From Accumulibacter sp031732795 (GTDB lineage: Bacteria; Pseudomonadota; Gammaproteobacteria; Burkholderiales; Rhodocyclaceae): 24,444 nt of DNA. The stretch is taken from assembly GCA_031732795.1 (NCBI GenBank), contig JAVMKC010000058.1, positions 1 through 24,444 of the forward strand, read 5' to 3'. Made by a program: the position numbers and the translations under genes. Shown piece by piece: positions 7,825 through 15,425 of the stretch (its first letter is position 1; the number at the start of each line of letters is the position of its first letter). The notes beneath the pieces are model-generated. The model worked only from the letters and a program-made list of their open reading frames with translations, was not told where the DNA came from and made no database searches.

Positions 7825-9096
7825 TTATTTTTGTTCGGGGAGTAGGCCCAGAGACTGGCGCAGTGCGGAAATCGCTGCAGCGTGATCGATGCGGGCACGA
7901 GCGCTCTGACGCTCGGCCTCGACGGCTTCCAGTTCGATGCGCAAACGGGTTGGCAGGTCGCTTTCACCCAAGCGGAAGGACTTGTCGAAAAAAACACGTG
8001 TCTCTCGGGCCAGCTGCGCGCGCTTGTCGGCGGCTGCCAGCTGGATGCGGCTGGATTCGACGCGAATTCGGGCAGCATCGAGATCGGCGGCCAGTCGCTC
8101 ACGCTCCAGGCGCAGGAGTCCTTCGGTTTCGAGAGCCTCGGCACGAGCCAGACCGACCTTGGCACGGGTACGGCTGTCCGAGCCGAAGGGTATGCGCACG
8201 CCAAGAGTGATCGTCTGCTGATAGTCTTCACCAAAGGCACCTCGATCGCGGGTCGTGGCCAGCAGCAGTTCCGGATTGTTCCGAGTCTGTACGCTCGCCA
8301 ATTCGGCACTGCGGCGAGCGACTTCAGCTCGGTCAAACAACTCGACCACGGACGGGTGGCTGGCGTCCAGCGCTGAAAAATCGGCGGGAACGGCCGGTGG
8401 CACCTCCGGGGTATCTGCGCTTCGTTCTGCCGGCGTGGTGCCGATCAGACTGCGCAAGTTTTGGGTGGTCGTGGCCAGCAGACTGCCTGCCTCGGCGACC
8501 AGAACTTCGGCATTCGCGACCGCACCGTCGGCCTGGTGCTGGTCCGATCGGGCCAAATCACCAGCCTTGACGCGGCGACTGACGTCAGCCGCCAGTTTCT
8601 GGGCGTTGGCCAGTCGGTCGCGGGCCAAAACCAACTCTCCACGCGCCCGCTGCCAATTCCACCAGGCCTCCCGGATCGCGGCAGCGGTTCGCAGTTGCGC
8701 CGCAGTTGCTCGGCTGCCGACGGCCTTTGATTCGGCATCGGCCAATGCGCCCAATCGGGAACGTTCGCCGGGCAGCCATAGCGGCAAGATGACGCCGGCT
8801 TCGTATTCGCGGCTGCCTTGATTCTTGTTTAGTTGGTCGGTCTTGCCGGCAACCTCGAGCGATGGCGGCTCGGCCGTCCAGCTGTCAGCGGCTTGCCTGC
8901 GGGCTGCGGATGCCTCCCGCCGCAAATCCAGGGATTGCGCCTCGGGCTGGCGCACCCAGGCCGAATCAAAGGCCTGTTGCAAGGTGAGCGGCGCGGTGAC
9001 CGGCTTGCCTGAAACGTCTTGCGCCAGGAGTTTAGGGCTGGGCAGCGTGGCAAGCGCAAAGATCAACAGCGTTAGGGTGTTGCTTCTTGGATACAT
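7825..9096 (-). CDS. TolC-type outer-membrane efflux protein (CzcC/CusC-like)
   Basis: This is a 423-residue protein with a signal peptide (NTLTLLIFALATLPSPKLLAQ). Two long Ala/Arg/Glu/Leu-rich helical repeats follow, the pattern of the outer-membrane efflux protein family. The first repeat opens LTLQQAFDSAWVRQPEAQSL, and the second contains the usual beta-strand turn (ELLLATTRDRGAFGEDYQQT). The length fits CzcC (about 420 residues). It would form the channel across the outer membrane for the RND pump encoded downstream. No lipobox cysteine is seen after the signal peptide, unlike CusC. The ATG at 9096 has GGAG six bases upstream. About 130 bp separate it from the CzcI-like gene. Confidence 0.9.
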   Translation of the reverse strand: MYPRSNTLTLLIFALATLPSPKLLAQDVSGKPVTAPLTLQQAFDSAWVRQPEAQSLDLRREASAARRQAADSWTAEPPSLEVAGKTDQLNKNQGSREYEAGVILPLWLPGERSRLGALADAESKAVGSRATAAQLRTAAAIREAWWNWQRARGELVLARDRLANAQKLAADVSRRVKAGDLARSDQHQADGAVANAEVLVAEAGSLLATTTQNLRSLIGTTPAERSADTPEVPPAVPADFSALDASHPSVVELFDRAEVARRSAELASVQTRNNPELLLATTRDRGAFGEDYQQTITLGVRIPFGSDSRTRAKVGLARAEALETEGLLRLERERLAADLDAARIRVESSRIQLAAADKRAQLARETRVFFDKSFRLGESDLPTRLRIELEAVEAERQSARARIDHAAAISALRQSLGLLPEQK

Positions 9097-9227
9097 CCGA
9101 TTCTCCGTGTATGAAAAAACGCGCGGGGAATCGGCGGGGTACGATCCATGTTGGATCGCCAGGCGTAACGCGACTCAGGCCGCGAACGCGGAGGAAAAGC
9201 GAATCTTGGAGACGCCCGCCCCGCCGA

Positions 9228-9578
9228 TCAGGCGGAGACGGGCCAATTGGGGCGTTCGGGGACAGAGGACGGTGGCAAAGGCGGTGCAACCGATCGCCAC
9301 AGGTCGCCCTCGAAAACAGGTAGCGCGATGGGCAGTTGTGCGAAGCCTGTCAAGGCGACCACACAACTGGCGTGGCAGGCGGCGCAGTCGCCATCAATGC
9401 CGTCATTCAGGGCCTTGGCATCGGTAGAACCATCTTCGTCGACGTGGTGCTGATGGTCGTGGTGGCCAAAATGCTGCGCTGCCTGTCCAGCTTCATGCTG
9501 GCAATAGGCGGCAGCCACTGACCAGGTAAACTGGAGAGGCAGGAAGACCAACAGGAGAATGGCAATCCAGTGACGCAT
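9228..9578 (-). CDS. CzcI-like periplasmic protein
   Basis: This is a 116-residue protein with a signal peptide (MRHWIAILLLVFLPLQFTWS). A His-rich region (AAQHFGHHDHQHHVDEDG) and a cysteine motif (GDCAACHASC) follow. This order matches CzcI-type proteins encoded at the head of czc operons, where they are thought to affect expression or metal handling in the periplasm. The start at 9578 is chosen because the signal peptide begins there; an upstream start at 9620 would add 14 poorly fitting residues. The ribosome site is weak. It lies between the first small periplasmic gene and the outer-membrane factor, all leftward. Confidence 0.75.
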   Translation of the reverse strand: MRHWIAILLLVFLPLQFTWSVAAAYCQHEAGQAAQHFGHHDHQHHVDEDGSTDAKALNDGIDGDCAACHASCVVALTGFAQLPIALPVFEGDLWRSVAPPLPPSSVPERPNWPVSA

Positions 9579-9640
9579 ATTTTTATGGTAGCAGAGCCAG
9601 GAAAATAGGGATACAGGCAAGATTGTTGCCTTGAGCAGCC

Positions 9641-9671
9641 GTGGCAGACACCTCCGTTATCTGCCACTTTT
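9641..9671 (+). terminator. Possible hairpin with T run between two leftward genes
   Basis: GTGGCAGA (9641..9648) and TCTGCCAC (9660..9667) form perfect 8-bp arms with an 11-base loop, followed by TTTT on the plus strand. In that orientation it would stop rightward transcription, although the neighbouring genes run leftward. It may instead be an mRNA processing or stability hairpin within the leftward transcript. Confidence 0.35.
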
Positions 9672-9697
9672 CTAGGCAAGATTTTGTGCAGTGCCTA

Positions 9698-10075
9698 TCA
9701 GCCCCCTTGGTACAGGGCTTCACGTTGCTTCTTTTCTTCCGGCGTCATTTCCATCGAGGGGGCCGGGGCATTGTGATTCAGTTTGTCTACATGTTGCCAT
9801 TTGCCATCACGAAGGACATATTCGTGCGGAATCAGCACCCAGCCCTGGTCACCGCCAACGTAACGATACTGACCATCCGCACTTACTGGATTGCGTTTGA
9901 AGTCATCGAGTTCCTGTTGCGCTTGCTGGGCGGATTTGCTGCCCGAGCTGTGTGCCGGGTAGAATTTTGTCGCACCCTCCGGTGGGCTATGTATGACCGA
10001 CTCAGCCAAAACCTGGCCTGACAGAGCCAAACCGGCACAAAGAACGGGGATGGAAAGTGCTTTTTTGACGTTCAT
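9698..10075 (-). CDS. Small periplasmic protein at the head of the metal efflux operon, unknown function
   Basis: This is a 125-residue protein with a clear signal peptide (MNVKKALSIPVLCAGLALSG followed by QVLAE). The mature part has no cysteines and a few histidines. It contains an Ala/Gln-rich helical stretch (SAQQAQQELDDF) and an aromatic-rich segment (YRYVGGDQGWVLIPHEYVLR). I do not recognise a named family. AAGGAG sits seven bases before the ATG at 10075, a strong start. It is the first gene of the leftward efflux series and diverges from the two-component regulator genes, the usual position of the main target promoter of such a regulator. A role in metal sensing or periplasmic protection is only inferred from that. 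Confidence 0.65.
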   Translation of the reverse strand: MNVKKALSIPVLCAGLALSGQVLAESVIHSPPEGATKFYPAHSSGSKSAQQAQQELDDFKRNPVSADGQYRYVGGDQGWVLIPHEYVLRDGKWQHVDKLNHNAPAPSMEMTPEEKKQREALYQGG

Positions 10076-10220
10076 GATGGAACTCCTTCATTGATCTTTC
10101 GGTTCATCGATTTTGCGGTATGCCGAACAACTGAACGGCATGGATGAACTATAAAAAACCAGCACTGACAGAACGCCAACAGGAAGTTTACAAAATTGAC
10201 ATCTTTTGATTCGGGACGAA
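10076..10220. promoter_or_regulatory. Divergent regulatory region between efflux operon and two-component genes
   Basis: This 145-bp region separates divergent genes. It holds TTTACAAAATTGACATC (10187..10203), which reads as two nine-base half-sites (TTTACAAAA and TTGACATC) in tandem, a spacing used by OmpR-type regulators. It also holds an inverted repeat, ATGCCG (10120..10125) and CGGCAT (10136..10141). Either may be the operator of the adjacent response regulator. I could not place convincing -35/-10 pairs for either direction. Confidence 0.45.
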
Positions 10221-10904
10221 ATGAAACTATTGGTTGTCGAAGATGAGCAAAAGCTTGCCCAATACCTGCAAAAGGGATTGGGTACCGCAGGCTTTGTCGT
10301 TGACCTTGCCCATGATGGTGTAACCGGACTCCACATGAGTCTGGAGTTCGATTACGCGGCAATCGTCCTCGACTCCATGCTGCCCGGCATGGACGGACTC
10401 TCCTTGCTGGCTGCCCTGCGCACCAAAAAACAAACCCCGGTCTTGATGCTGACCGCGATGGGTAAAGTGGAAGACCGGGTCAACGGTTTGCAGACTGGCG
10501 CCGACGACTATCTGGTCAAGCCGTTTGCCTTTTCTGAGCTGGTCGCTCGAATCCAGGGACTGCTACGCCGCACGGCACAGCATCAGCCGGAAAGCACGTC
10601 GAACCGCCTGACATTACACGATCTTGAAATGGACCTGGCCCGCCGCAAGGTCACCAGAAACGGTCAGCGTATCGACCTGAGTGCCAAGGAGTTCCTGCTG
10701 CTTTCTCTGTTTCTGAGAAAACAAGGCGAGGTGCTGTCGCGTACCGAGATTGCCGAGCAGGTGTGGGATATGAATTTCGACAGCAATACCAATGTAGTGG
10801 AAGTTTCGATCAAGCGACTTCGCGCCAAAATGGATACTCCATTTGAGACACCGTTGCTGCATACCGTACGAGGCATGGGTTATGTCCTCGAAATGCGCGA
10901 ATGA
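10221..10904 (+). CDS. OmpR-family response regulator (CzcR/CopR/CusR-like)
   Basis: This is a 227-residue regulator. Its receiver domain starts MKLLVVEDEQKLAQYLQKGL, with the phospho-acceptor Asp51 in VLDSMLPGMDGL and the conserved Lys in DDYLVKPFAF. A linker is followed by a winged-helix DNA-binding domain (about residues 125-225) ending TPLLHTVRGMGYVLE. This is the form of metal-responsive regulators such as CusR, CopR and CzcR. The ATG at 10221 matches the family start; an in-frame TTG at 10206 would add five residues. The stop overlaps the kinase start as ATGA. It would be phosphorylated by that kinase and activate the divergent efflux operon. Confidence 0.93.
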   Translation: MKLLVVEDEQKLAQYLQKGLGTAGFVVDLAHDGVTGLHMSLEFDYAAIVLDSMLPGMDGLSLLAALRTKKQTPVLMLTAMGKVEDRVNGLQTGADDYLVKPFAFSELVARIQGLLRRTAQHQPESTSNRLTLHDLEMDLARRKVTRNGQRIDLSAKEFLLLSLFLRKQGEVLSRTEIAEQVWDMNFDSNTNVVEVSIKRLRAKMDTPFETPLLHTVRGMGYVLEMRE

Positions 10905-12232
10905 AAGTCGGCAAACAGATCAATCCGACGCTGAGCGGTCGCCTCATACGTTGGCTCGCCTCACTAAGCTTGGGCGTCCTTGGATGTTTGTGTCTCGGCG
11001 TGTTTTTCTCGGTCAAAGTCAATCTTGAAACACAACAGGATTTGCGCCTTGAAAAGCTCAGTACGGCAATTCAGCACCTGTTTGAGGAAACGCCGGCACA
11101 CCTGCAACCAGGAACACTAGAACATGATCTCGAGGATCTTCTGAAGATCAATCGGGACTTGCATCTCAAGTTACTCGATAGATTGGGTGAGGCTCGTTTC
11201 ATTTCGACGCCAAGTGCGTGGCCGTCAAAAGCGCGCTTTCACTCGCTGGCACTGCCCGATGAAGCTCCGAGGACAGATTTCGCCATTGCCGAATTGGCGC
11301 TCGATACTGCGCCCGACGAGGCAATTCTGGATCGCCTCGCTGCCATTCTCTGGGGGGCTGTATTGATCGGCAGTGCCGCGATCACCGTAGGCGGTTACCT
11401 GATTGTTTATTTTGGGCTGACCCCCATTCGGACACTGGCAGAGCAAACGCGCTGTCTCGCAATACTCTCCCTCGACAAACGATTGGCAACAGCGGGGATT
11501 CCCGCCGAGCTACAAGTGCTTGTCGATCAATTCAACGATTTGCTAAATCGACTGGAAAAAGCCTATCAGCAACTCGAAGGGTTCAATGCCGACGTGGCGC
11601 ACGAATTGAGAACTCCGTTGACGAATATCATCGCCAGCAGTGAGTTGGCTTTGCGTAGCAATGACAAGGATGAAAATCTGCGTGATTGCATCGGTTCAAA
11701 TCTCGAAGAAATGCACCGGCTCTCGGGTATCGTTAATGACATGCTGTTCCTGTCGCAAGCCGACCGGGGTGCCAAAGCCCGACGCGCCCCAGTTCAAAGT
11801 CTTGCTCAACTCTGCGCTGAAGTGGCTGACTACTACGATGCCGTGCTGATTGAGTCCGACCTTCAATGGTCGATTGAAGGTGACGCTTCTGGCCAATTCG
11901 ACGCGGCACTGCTACGGCGCATACTGTCCAATCTACTGAACAATGCAGCACGCTATGCCGATCAAGGGAGTGCAATCTTGATCCGGATAGCGCCGGAAGC
12001 AGATGGACAACTCAAGCTCTCGGTAAGCAACCGAGGCAAACCGATTCCTGCTGCAAGCCTGCCCCATATTTTCGATCGCTTTTTCCGCGTAGACACGTCA
12101 CGTAGCCACAGCCACCAAAATCATGGACTGGGCCTCGCCATCGTTAGCGCGATTGCGCGGATGCATGACGGGGAGGCATTCGCCAAATCCGCCGATGGCG
12201 AGACCGAAATAGGCGTACGACTGGCCTGCTGA
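10901..12232 (+). CDS. Sensor histidine kinase (CzcS/CusS-like)
   Basis: This is a 443-residue inner-membrane kinase. It has a first transmembrane helix (about residues 20-38), a periplasmic sensor region of about 100 residues, a second helix (about 145-170) and a HAMP linker. The phospho-acceptor His234 lies in FNADVAHELRTPLTNI. An HATPase domain follows, with the N box (LSNLLNNAARYA) and a G box (HGLGLAIVSAIARMHDG). The layout and length fit heavy-metal sensor kinases of the CusS/CzcS group, which sense periplasmic ions. Its ATG overlaps the regulator stop, so the pair is translated together. The periplasmic part contains few His, Cys or Met residues, so the metal cannot be predicted. It ends 38 bp from the convergent ATPase gene. 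Confidence 0.92.
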   Translation: MKVGKQINPTLSGRLIRWLASLSLGVLGCLCLGVFFSVKVNLETQQDLRLEKLSTAIQHLFEETPAHLQPGTLEHDLEDLLKINRDLHLKLLDRLGEARFISTPSAWPSKARFHSLALPDEAPRTDFAIAELALDTAPDEAILDRLAAILWGAVLIGSAAITVGGYLIVYFGLTPIRTLAEQTRCLAILSLDKRLATAGIPAELQVLVDQFNDLLNRLEKAYQQLEGFNADVAHELRTPLTNIIASSELALRSNDKDENLRDCIGSNLEEMHRLSGIVNDMLFLSQADRGAKARRAPVQSLAQLCAEVADYYDAVLIESDLQWSIEGDASGQFDAALLRRILSNLLNNAARYADQGSAILIRIAPEADGQLKLSVSNRGKPIPAASLPHIFDRFFRVDTSRSHSHQNHGLGLAIVSAIARMHDGEAFAKSADGETEIGVRLAC

Positions 12233-12270
12233 CGGCCTCGCTGCTTTCGCCGATGCAGACCAACGGATCT

Positions 12271-14508
12271 TCAGTCTCTAGGTGGTGGCGCAGAGGTACG
12301 CAACGTTCGCAGGCCGTTTGCGACGACTAGCAGACTGGCCCCCATGTCGGCGAACACCGCCATCCACATCGTGGCACTTCCGAACACCGCCAGCCCAAGA
12401 AAAACTGCCTTGATACCCAAGGCCAGCGAGATGTTTTGCCAGAGCACAGCGTGTGTCTGACGGGACAAACGGATAGTTTCCGGGATGCGCCGCAAATCGT
12501 CGTTCATGATTACCACGTCGGCCGCCTCCATGGCCGTGTCCGTGCCTGCAGCACCCATGGCAACGCCGATGTCGGCGCGTGCCAGGGCTGGCGCATCGTT
12601 GATGCCGTCACCGGTCATGGCTGTCGGGCCAAAGCGGCCTTGTAGTTCTTCGATGGCGACCAGTTTATCCTCGGGCAACAGGTTGCCTCGGGCGTCATCG
12701 ATGCCCGCTTGCTTGGCGATACTGGCGGCGGTCGCCGTGTTGTCGCCGGTGAGCATGACCGATGTGACCCCGAGACGGTGTAGTTCGACCACCGCTTCCC
12801 GCGAGCTTTCCTTGATGGTGTCGGCCACAGCGAAGATGGCCAGGACCCGATCCTCGGTAGCCAGCAGGGTCGCAGTTCGCCCCTGGTTTTCATGAACGCT
12901 AAGACGTGCCTCGATTTCGGGGCTGCACAATCCGCGATCCTCAATCAACCGATGGTTGCCTAGTATCAAGGTATGTCCATCCAGGCGCGCTTCGATGCCG
13001 CGCCCCGGAAGCGCGGTGAAGTCGGTGAGACCGTTTTCCGGGAGATTCAGTCCCTTGGCAATTGCTTTCGAAACGGGGTGGTCCGAATGGCCGGCCAGGC
13101 TCGCTGCCCAAGAAAGAATTGTCGCCTCGGCTTCGGCTGAGGATAGAACCTCCTTGGCGACCAGTCGCGGCTTGCCCTCGGTGATGGTGCCCGTCTTGTC
13201 CAGGGCAATGGCGCGCAGCTTGCGGGCTTCCTCAAGGTAAACGCCACCCTTGATCAGGATGCCACGGCGGGCGGCCGAGGCCAGTCCGCTGACCACCGTA
13301 ACCGGCGTGGCGATAACCAGTGCGCAAGGACAGGCAATCACCAGGAGAACCAGCGCCTTGTAGAGTGCCTGTGTCCACGTCCAGTCGAACAGCCAGGGGC
13401 CACCGACGGCCACGGTCACGGCAATCGCAAAAACTGCCGGCGTGTAGATAGCGGCAAAGCGGTCCACGAAACGCTGCGTGGGCGCCCGCGTGCCTTGGGC
13501 TGCCTCAACGGCATGAATGATGCGGGCCAGGGTCGTGTTGTTGGCGGTAGCCGTCACCTCGAATTCCAGCGTGCCGGTCTCGTTGATGGTGCCGGCGAAA
13601 ACAGGATCGCCGGTCGTCTTGTCGACCGGAATGCTCTCACCGGTGACTGGCGCTTGATTGACCGCGCTGCTGCCCGATACCACCCGCCCATCCAAAGGGA
13701 TGCGAGCACCGGGTTTGACCCGAGCCAGTGCACCGATGGCAACCTTGTCGGCCGGTGTCTCCAGCCAGGTGCCATCGCTCTGACGAATCTCTGCGGTTTC
13801 CGGGGTCAAGGCAAGCAGCCCCTTGATGGCGTTGCGTGCCCGATCGACGGATCGTGCCTCGATCAGTTCGGCAATGGCGTAGAGCGCCATGACCATGGCG
13901 GCCTCCGGCCATTGACCGATCAGGAAAGCCCCGGTTACTGCGACGCCCATCAGGGCATTCATGTTCAACTGGCCACGTCGCAATGCGGCGAGTCCTTTGC
14001 GATAAGTGGAGAATCCGGAGAAAGCGATGGCAGCTGCTGCCAACGCCATGCCCAGCCCCTTGAACGGCAAGGTATCGGGTGCGAAGAAATCCAAAGCCTC
14101 GGCCCCGATGGCCAATGCCAGGGCGACCAATGCCTTACTGATCTCGCCGAGACCTGATGGGGTTTCGTTCTTCTGTTCATGCTCGATGGGCCGCACTTCG
14201 AAACCGAGCTGGCGGACAGCCTGTAGCGCGCCTTCTTGGGCTGACTGCCCGCCATCGATGGTCAGGGTCCGGGACGCCAGTTCGAAGCGTAGTGACCGAA
14301 TCCCCTCGATGCCAGCGAGCACCTTGCGAATATCGTTTTCTTCGCTCGGGCAGTCCATGGCGGGAATCCGGAAAACATTCGAATTCCCTGAGGAGCCAGG
14401 TACGGCGACACGCGGCGCATCCTGAATGGAGGTATCAGTCGCACAGCCACCTGAACACGCGCAACGCTCAGGCTCATTGGATCGGTGCTTCTCGGCATGG
14501 GGGGGCAT
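12271..14508 (-). CDS. P1B-type ATPase exporting Zn/Cd/Pb (CadA/ZntA/PbrA-like)
   Basis: This is a 745-residue protein. A short N-terminal region with Cys16, Cys18 and Cys22 (RCACSGGC) is followed by a heavy-metal-associated domain with MDCPSEEN (Cys53). The membrane part has the metal-site motif Cys393-Pro-Cys395. Next come the phosphorylation motif DKTGT (Asp437), the HP pair in the nucleotide domain (HSDHPVSKA) and GDGINDAP. CPC with an MDCPxEE-type N-terminal domain is typical of soft divalent-ion exporters rather than Cu ATPases. It would pump Zn, Cd or Pb from cytoplasm to periplasm. AGGAG precedes the ATG at 14508. The MerR-type operator immediately upstream and a PbrR/CadR-like regulator on the other side give its likely control. 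Confidence 0.92.
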   Translation of the reverse strand: MPPHAEKHRSNEPERCACSGGCATDTSIQDAPRVAVPGSSGNSNVFRIPAMDCPSEENDIRKVLAGIEGIRSLRFELASRTLTIDGGQSAQEGALQAVRQLGFEVRPIEHEQKNETPSGLGEISKALVALALAIGAEALDFFAPDTLPFKGLGMALAAAAIAFSGFSTYRKGLAALRRGQLNMNALMGVAVTGAFLIGQWPEAAMVMALYAIAELIEARSVDRARNAIKGLLALTPETAEIRQSDGTWLETPADKVAIGALARVKPGARIPLDGRVVSGSSAVNQAPVTGESIPVDKTTGDPVFAGTINETGTLEFEVTATANNTTLARIIHAVEAAQGTRAPTQRFVDRFAAIYTPAVFAIAVTVAVGGPWLFDWTWTQALYKALVLLVIACPCALVIATPVTVVSGLASAARRGILIKGGVYLEEARKLRAIALDKTGTITEGKPRLVAKEVLSSAEAEATILSWAASLAGHSDHPVSKAIAKGLNLPENGLTDFTALPGRGIEARLDGHTLILGNHRLIEDRGLCSPEIEARLSVHENQGRTATLLATEDRVLAIFAVADTIKESSREAVVELHRLGVTSVMLTGDNTATAASIAKQAGIDDARGNLLPEDKLVAIEELQGRFGPTAMTGDGINDAPALARADIGVAMGAAGTDTAMEAADVVIMNDDLRRIPETIRLSRQTHAVLWQNISLALGIKAVFLGLAVFGSATMWMAVFADMGASLLVVANGLRTLRTSAPPPRD

Positions 14509-14532
14509 GGCAATCTCCTATTCGTTGATGCC

Positions 14533-14563
14533 ATTAAAAACCCTTGAGTCGCTACAAGGTCAA
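14533..14563 (-). promoter_or_regulatory. MerR-type promoter of the P-type ATPase gene
   Basis: On the minus strand -35 TTGACC (14563..14558) and -10 TTTAAT (14538..14533) are separated by 19 bp, the extended spacing typical of MerR-family-activated promoters. An imperfect 21-bp dyad (14540..14560) fills the spacer, with ACC and GGT at its ends and AG and CT flanking its centre. This is the standard arrangement for PbrR/CadR/ZntR operators. Confidence 0.75.
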
Positions 14564-14574
14564 GCGGCTACAAT
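14544..14574 (+). promoter_or_regulatory. Divergent promoter for the ynfA-like gene and merR
   Basis: On the plus strand TTGAGT (14544..14549) and TACAAT (14569..14574) are 19 bp apart. The MerR dyad covers the -35 rather than the spacer centre, so binding may repress this direction while activating the other. The -10 overlaps the ATG at 14573, which bears on the start of the next gene. Confidence 0.5.
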
Positions 14575-14932
14575 GAAAATATTCAAGGAGAAAAGCATAC
14601 TGGAGTTCCTGAAGATATTGGGTCTCTTCGTCGTCACCGCGCTGGCCGAAATCATCGGTTGCTATTTGCCCTGGCTGGTACTGACGCAGGGTCGCCCGCG
14701 CTGGCTACTGATCCCGGCTGCCGTGTCACTGGCACTGTTTGCCTGGCTGCTTACGTTGCATCCGGGCGCCGCCGGTCGTATCTACGCTGCTTATGGCGGT
14801 GTCTATGTTGCGATCGCTTTGTTGTGGCTATGGCAGGTAGATGGAATTCCCCTGACCCGTTGGGATTTGCTGGGCAGTGCCGTATGTCTCGGTGGCATGG
14901 CCATCATCGCGTTGCAGCCTGGACGGACGTGA
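14573..14932 (+). CDS. YnfA/UPF0060 family small membrane protein
   Basis: The protein has up to 119 residues and four hydrophobic segments. Motifs matching Escherichia coli YnfA are ATALxEIIGCxLPW (here VTALAEIIGCYLPW), SLALFxWLLTLHP and GRIYAAYGGVYVA. YnfA proteins resemble small multidrug-resistance transporters, and their physiological substrate is unsettled. A gene of this family inside a metal operon next to a PbrR-like regulator suggests a link to metal or general cation stress, by inference. The ATG at 14573 lies inside the predicted -10 box. A better translational signal is AAGGAG (14585..14590) in front of an in-frame CTG at 14600, which would give an N terminus close to the length of the E. 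coli protein. The gene stops 22 bp before merR. Confidence 0.82.
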   Translation: MKIFKEKSILEFLKILGLFVVTALAEIIGCYLPWLVLTQGRPRWLLIPAAVSLALFAWLLTLHPGAAGRIYAAYGGVYVAIALLWLWQVDGIPLTRWDLLGSAVCLGGMAIIALQPGRT

Positions 14933-14954
14933 TGAGCGAACCAGGGAGACAGAA

Positions 14955-15425
14955 ATGAAAATCGGCGAACTGGCGCGTTTGGCGGGAAGTAATGTGGAAA
15001 CGATCCGCTACTACGAGCGGGAAGGACTGTTGCCGAAACCTGGGCGGAGCGAGGGAAATTACCGCATCTATGGGCCAATGCACCTGGAGCGACTGACCTT
15101 CATTCGGCACTGTCGTAGCTTGGACATGACACTCGACGAGATTCGGACGCTATTGCGCTTCAAGGAATCGCCGGAGGAAAACTGCGGGGAGGTCAACCGC
15201 TTGCTGGATGAACACATCGGGCATGTCGTCCGTCGCATCGGTGAACTCCAAGCGCTGGAGAAACAACTTCTTGAGTTGCGCGGTCGTTGTCCTGATGACC
15301 GTCGAGCCTCGACTTGCGGGATTCTTGAAGGCTTGTCGCAGTCGGGCATCAACGACAAGCCGATGGAAAATCACATCCCAGGCGTGCACGGCAGCGCATT
15401 AAAATCCCCCAAAGAACCAGAATGA
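14955..15425 (+). CDS. MerR-family metal regulator (PbrR/CadR-like)
   Basis: This is a 156-residue regulator. A winged helix-turn-helix (MKIGELARLAGSNVETIRYY) is followed by the dimerisation helix and a metal-binding loop. Cysteines at 77, 112 and 121 match the three-cysteine pattern of PbrR/CadR proteins. The eight-residue gap between the last two is the PbrR spacing as I remember it, whereas CadR has six. Lead, or lead with cadmium and zinc, is therefore the likely signal. It should bind the dyad at 14540..14560 and twist the ATPase promoter open. AGGGAGA precedes the ATG. The C-terminal tail after GILEGLSQ (about 27 residues, with two His) is not typical of the family. Its stop overlaps the recombinase start as ATGA. 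Confidence 0.88.
   Translation: MKIGELARLAGSNVETIRYYEREGLLPKPGRSEGNYRIYGPMHLERLTFIRHCRSLDMTLDEIRTLLRFKESPEENCGEVNRLLDEHIGHVVRRIGELQALEKQLLELRGRCPDDRRASTCGILEGLSQSGINDKPMENHIPGVHGSALKSPKEPE
15330..15361 (+). repeat. Perfect 9-bp inverted repeat just upstream of the recombinase gene
   Basis: GGCTTGTCG (15330..15338) and CGACAAGCC (15353..15361) are perfect inverted arms with a 14-base loop. They lie inside the 3' end of merR, about 60 bp before the recombinase start. It could be a recombinase-binding site or an mRNA hairpin that affects recombinase translation. Confidence 0.4.
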
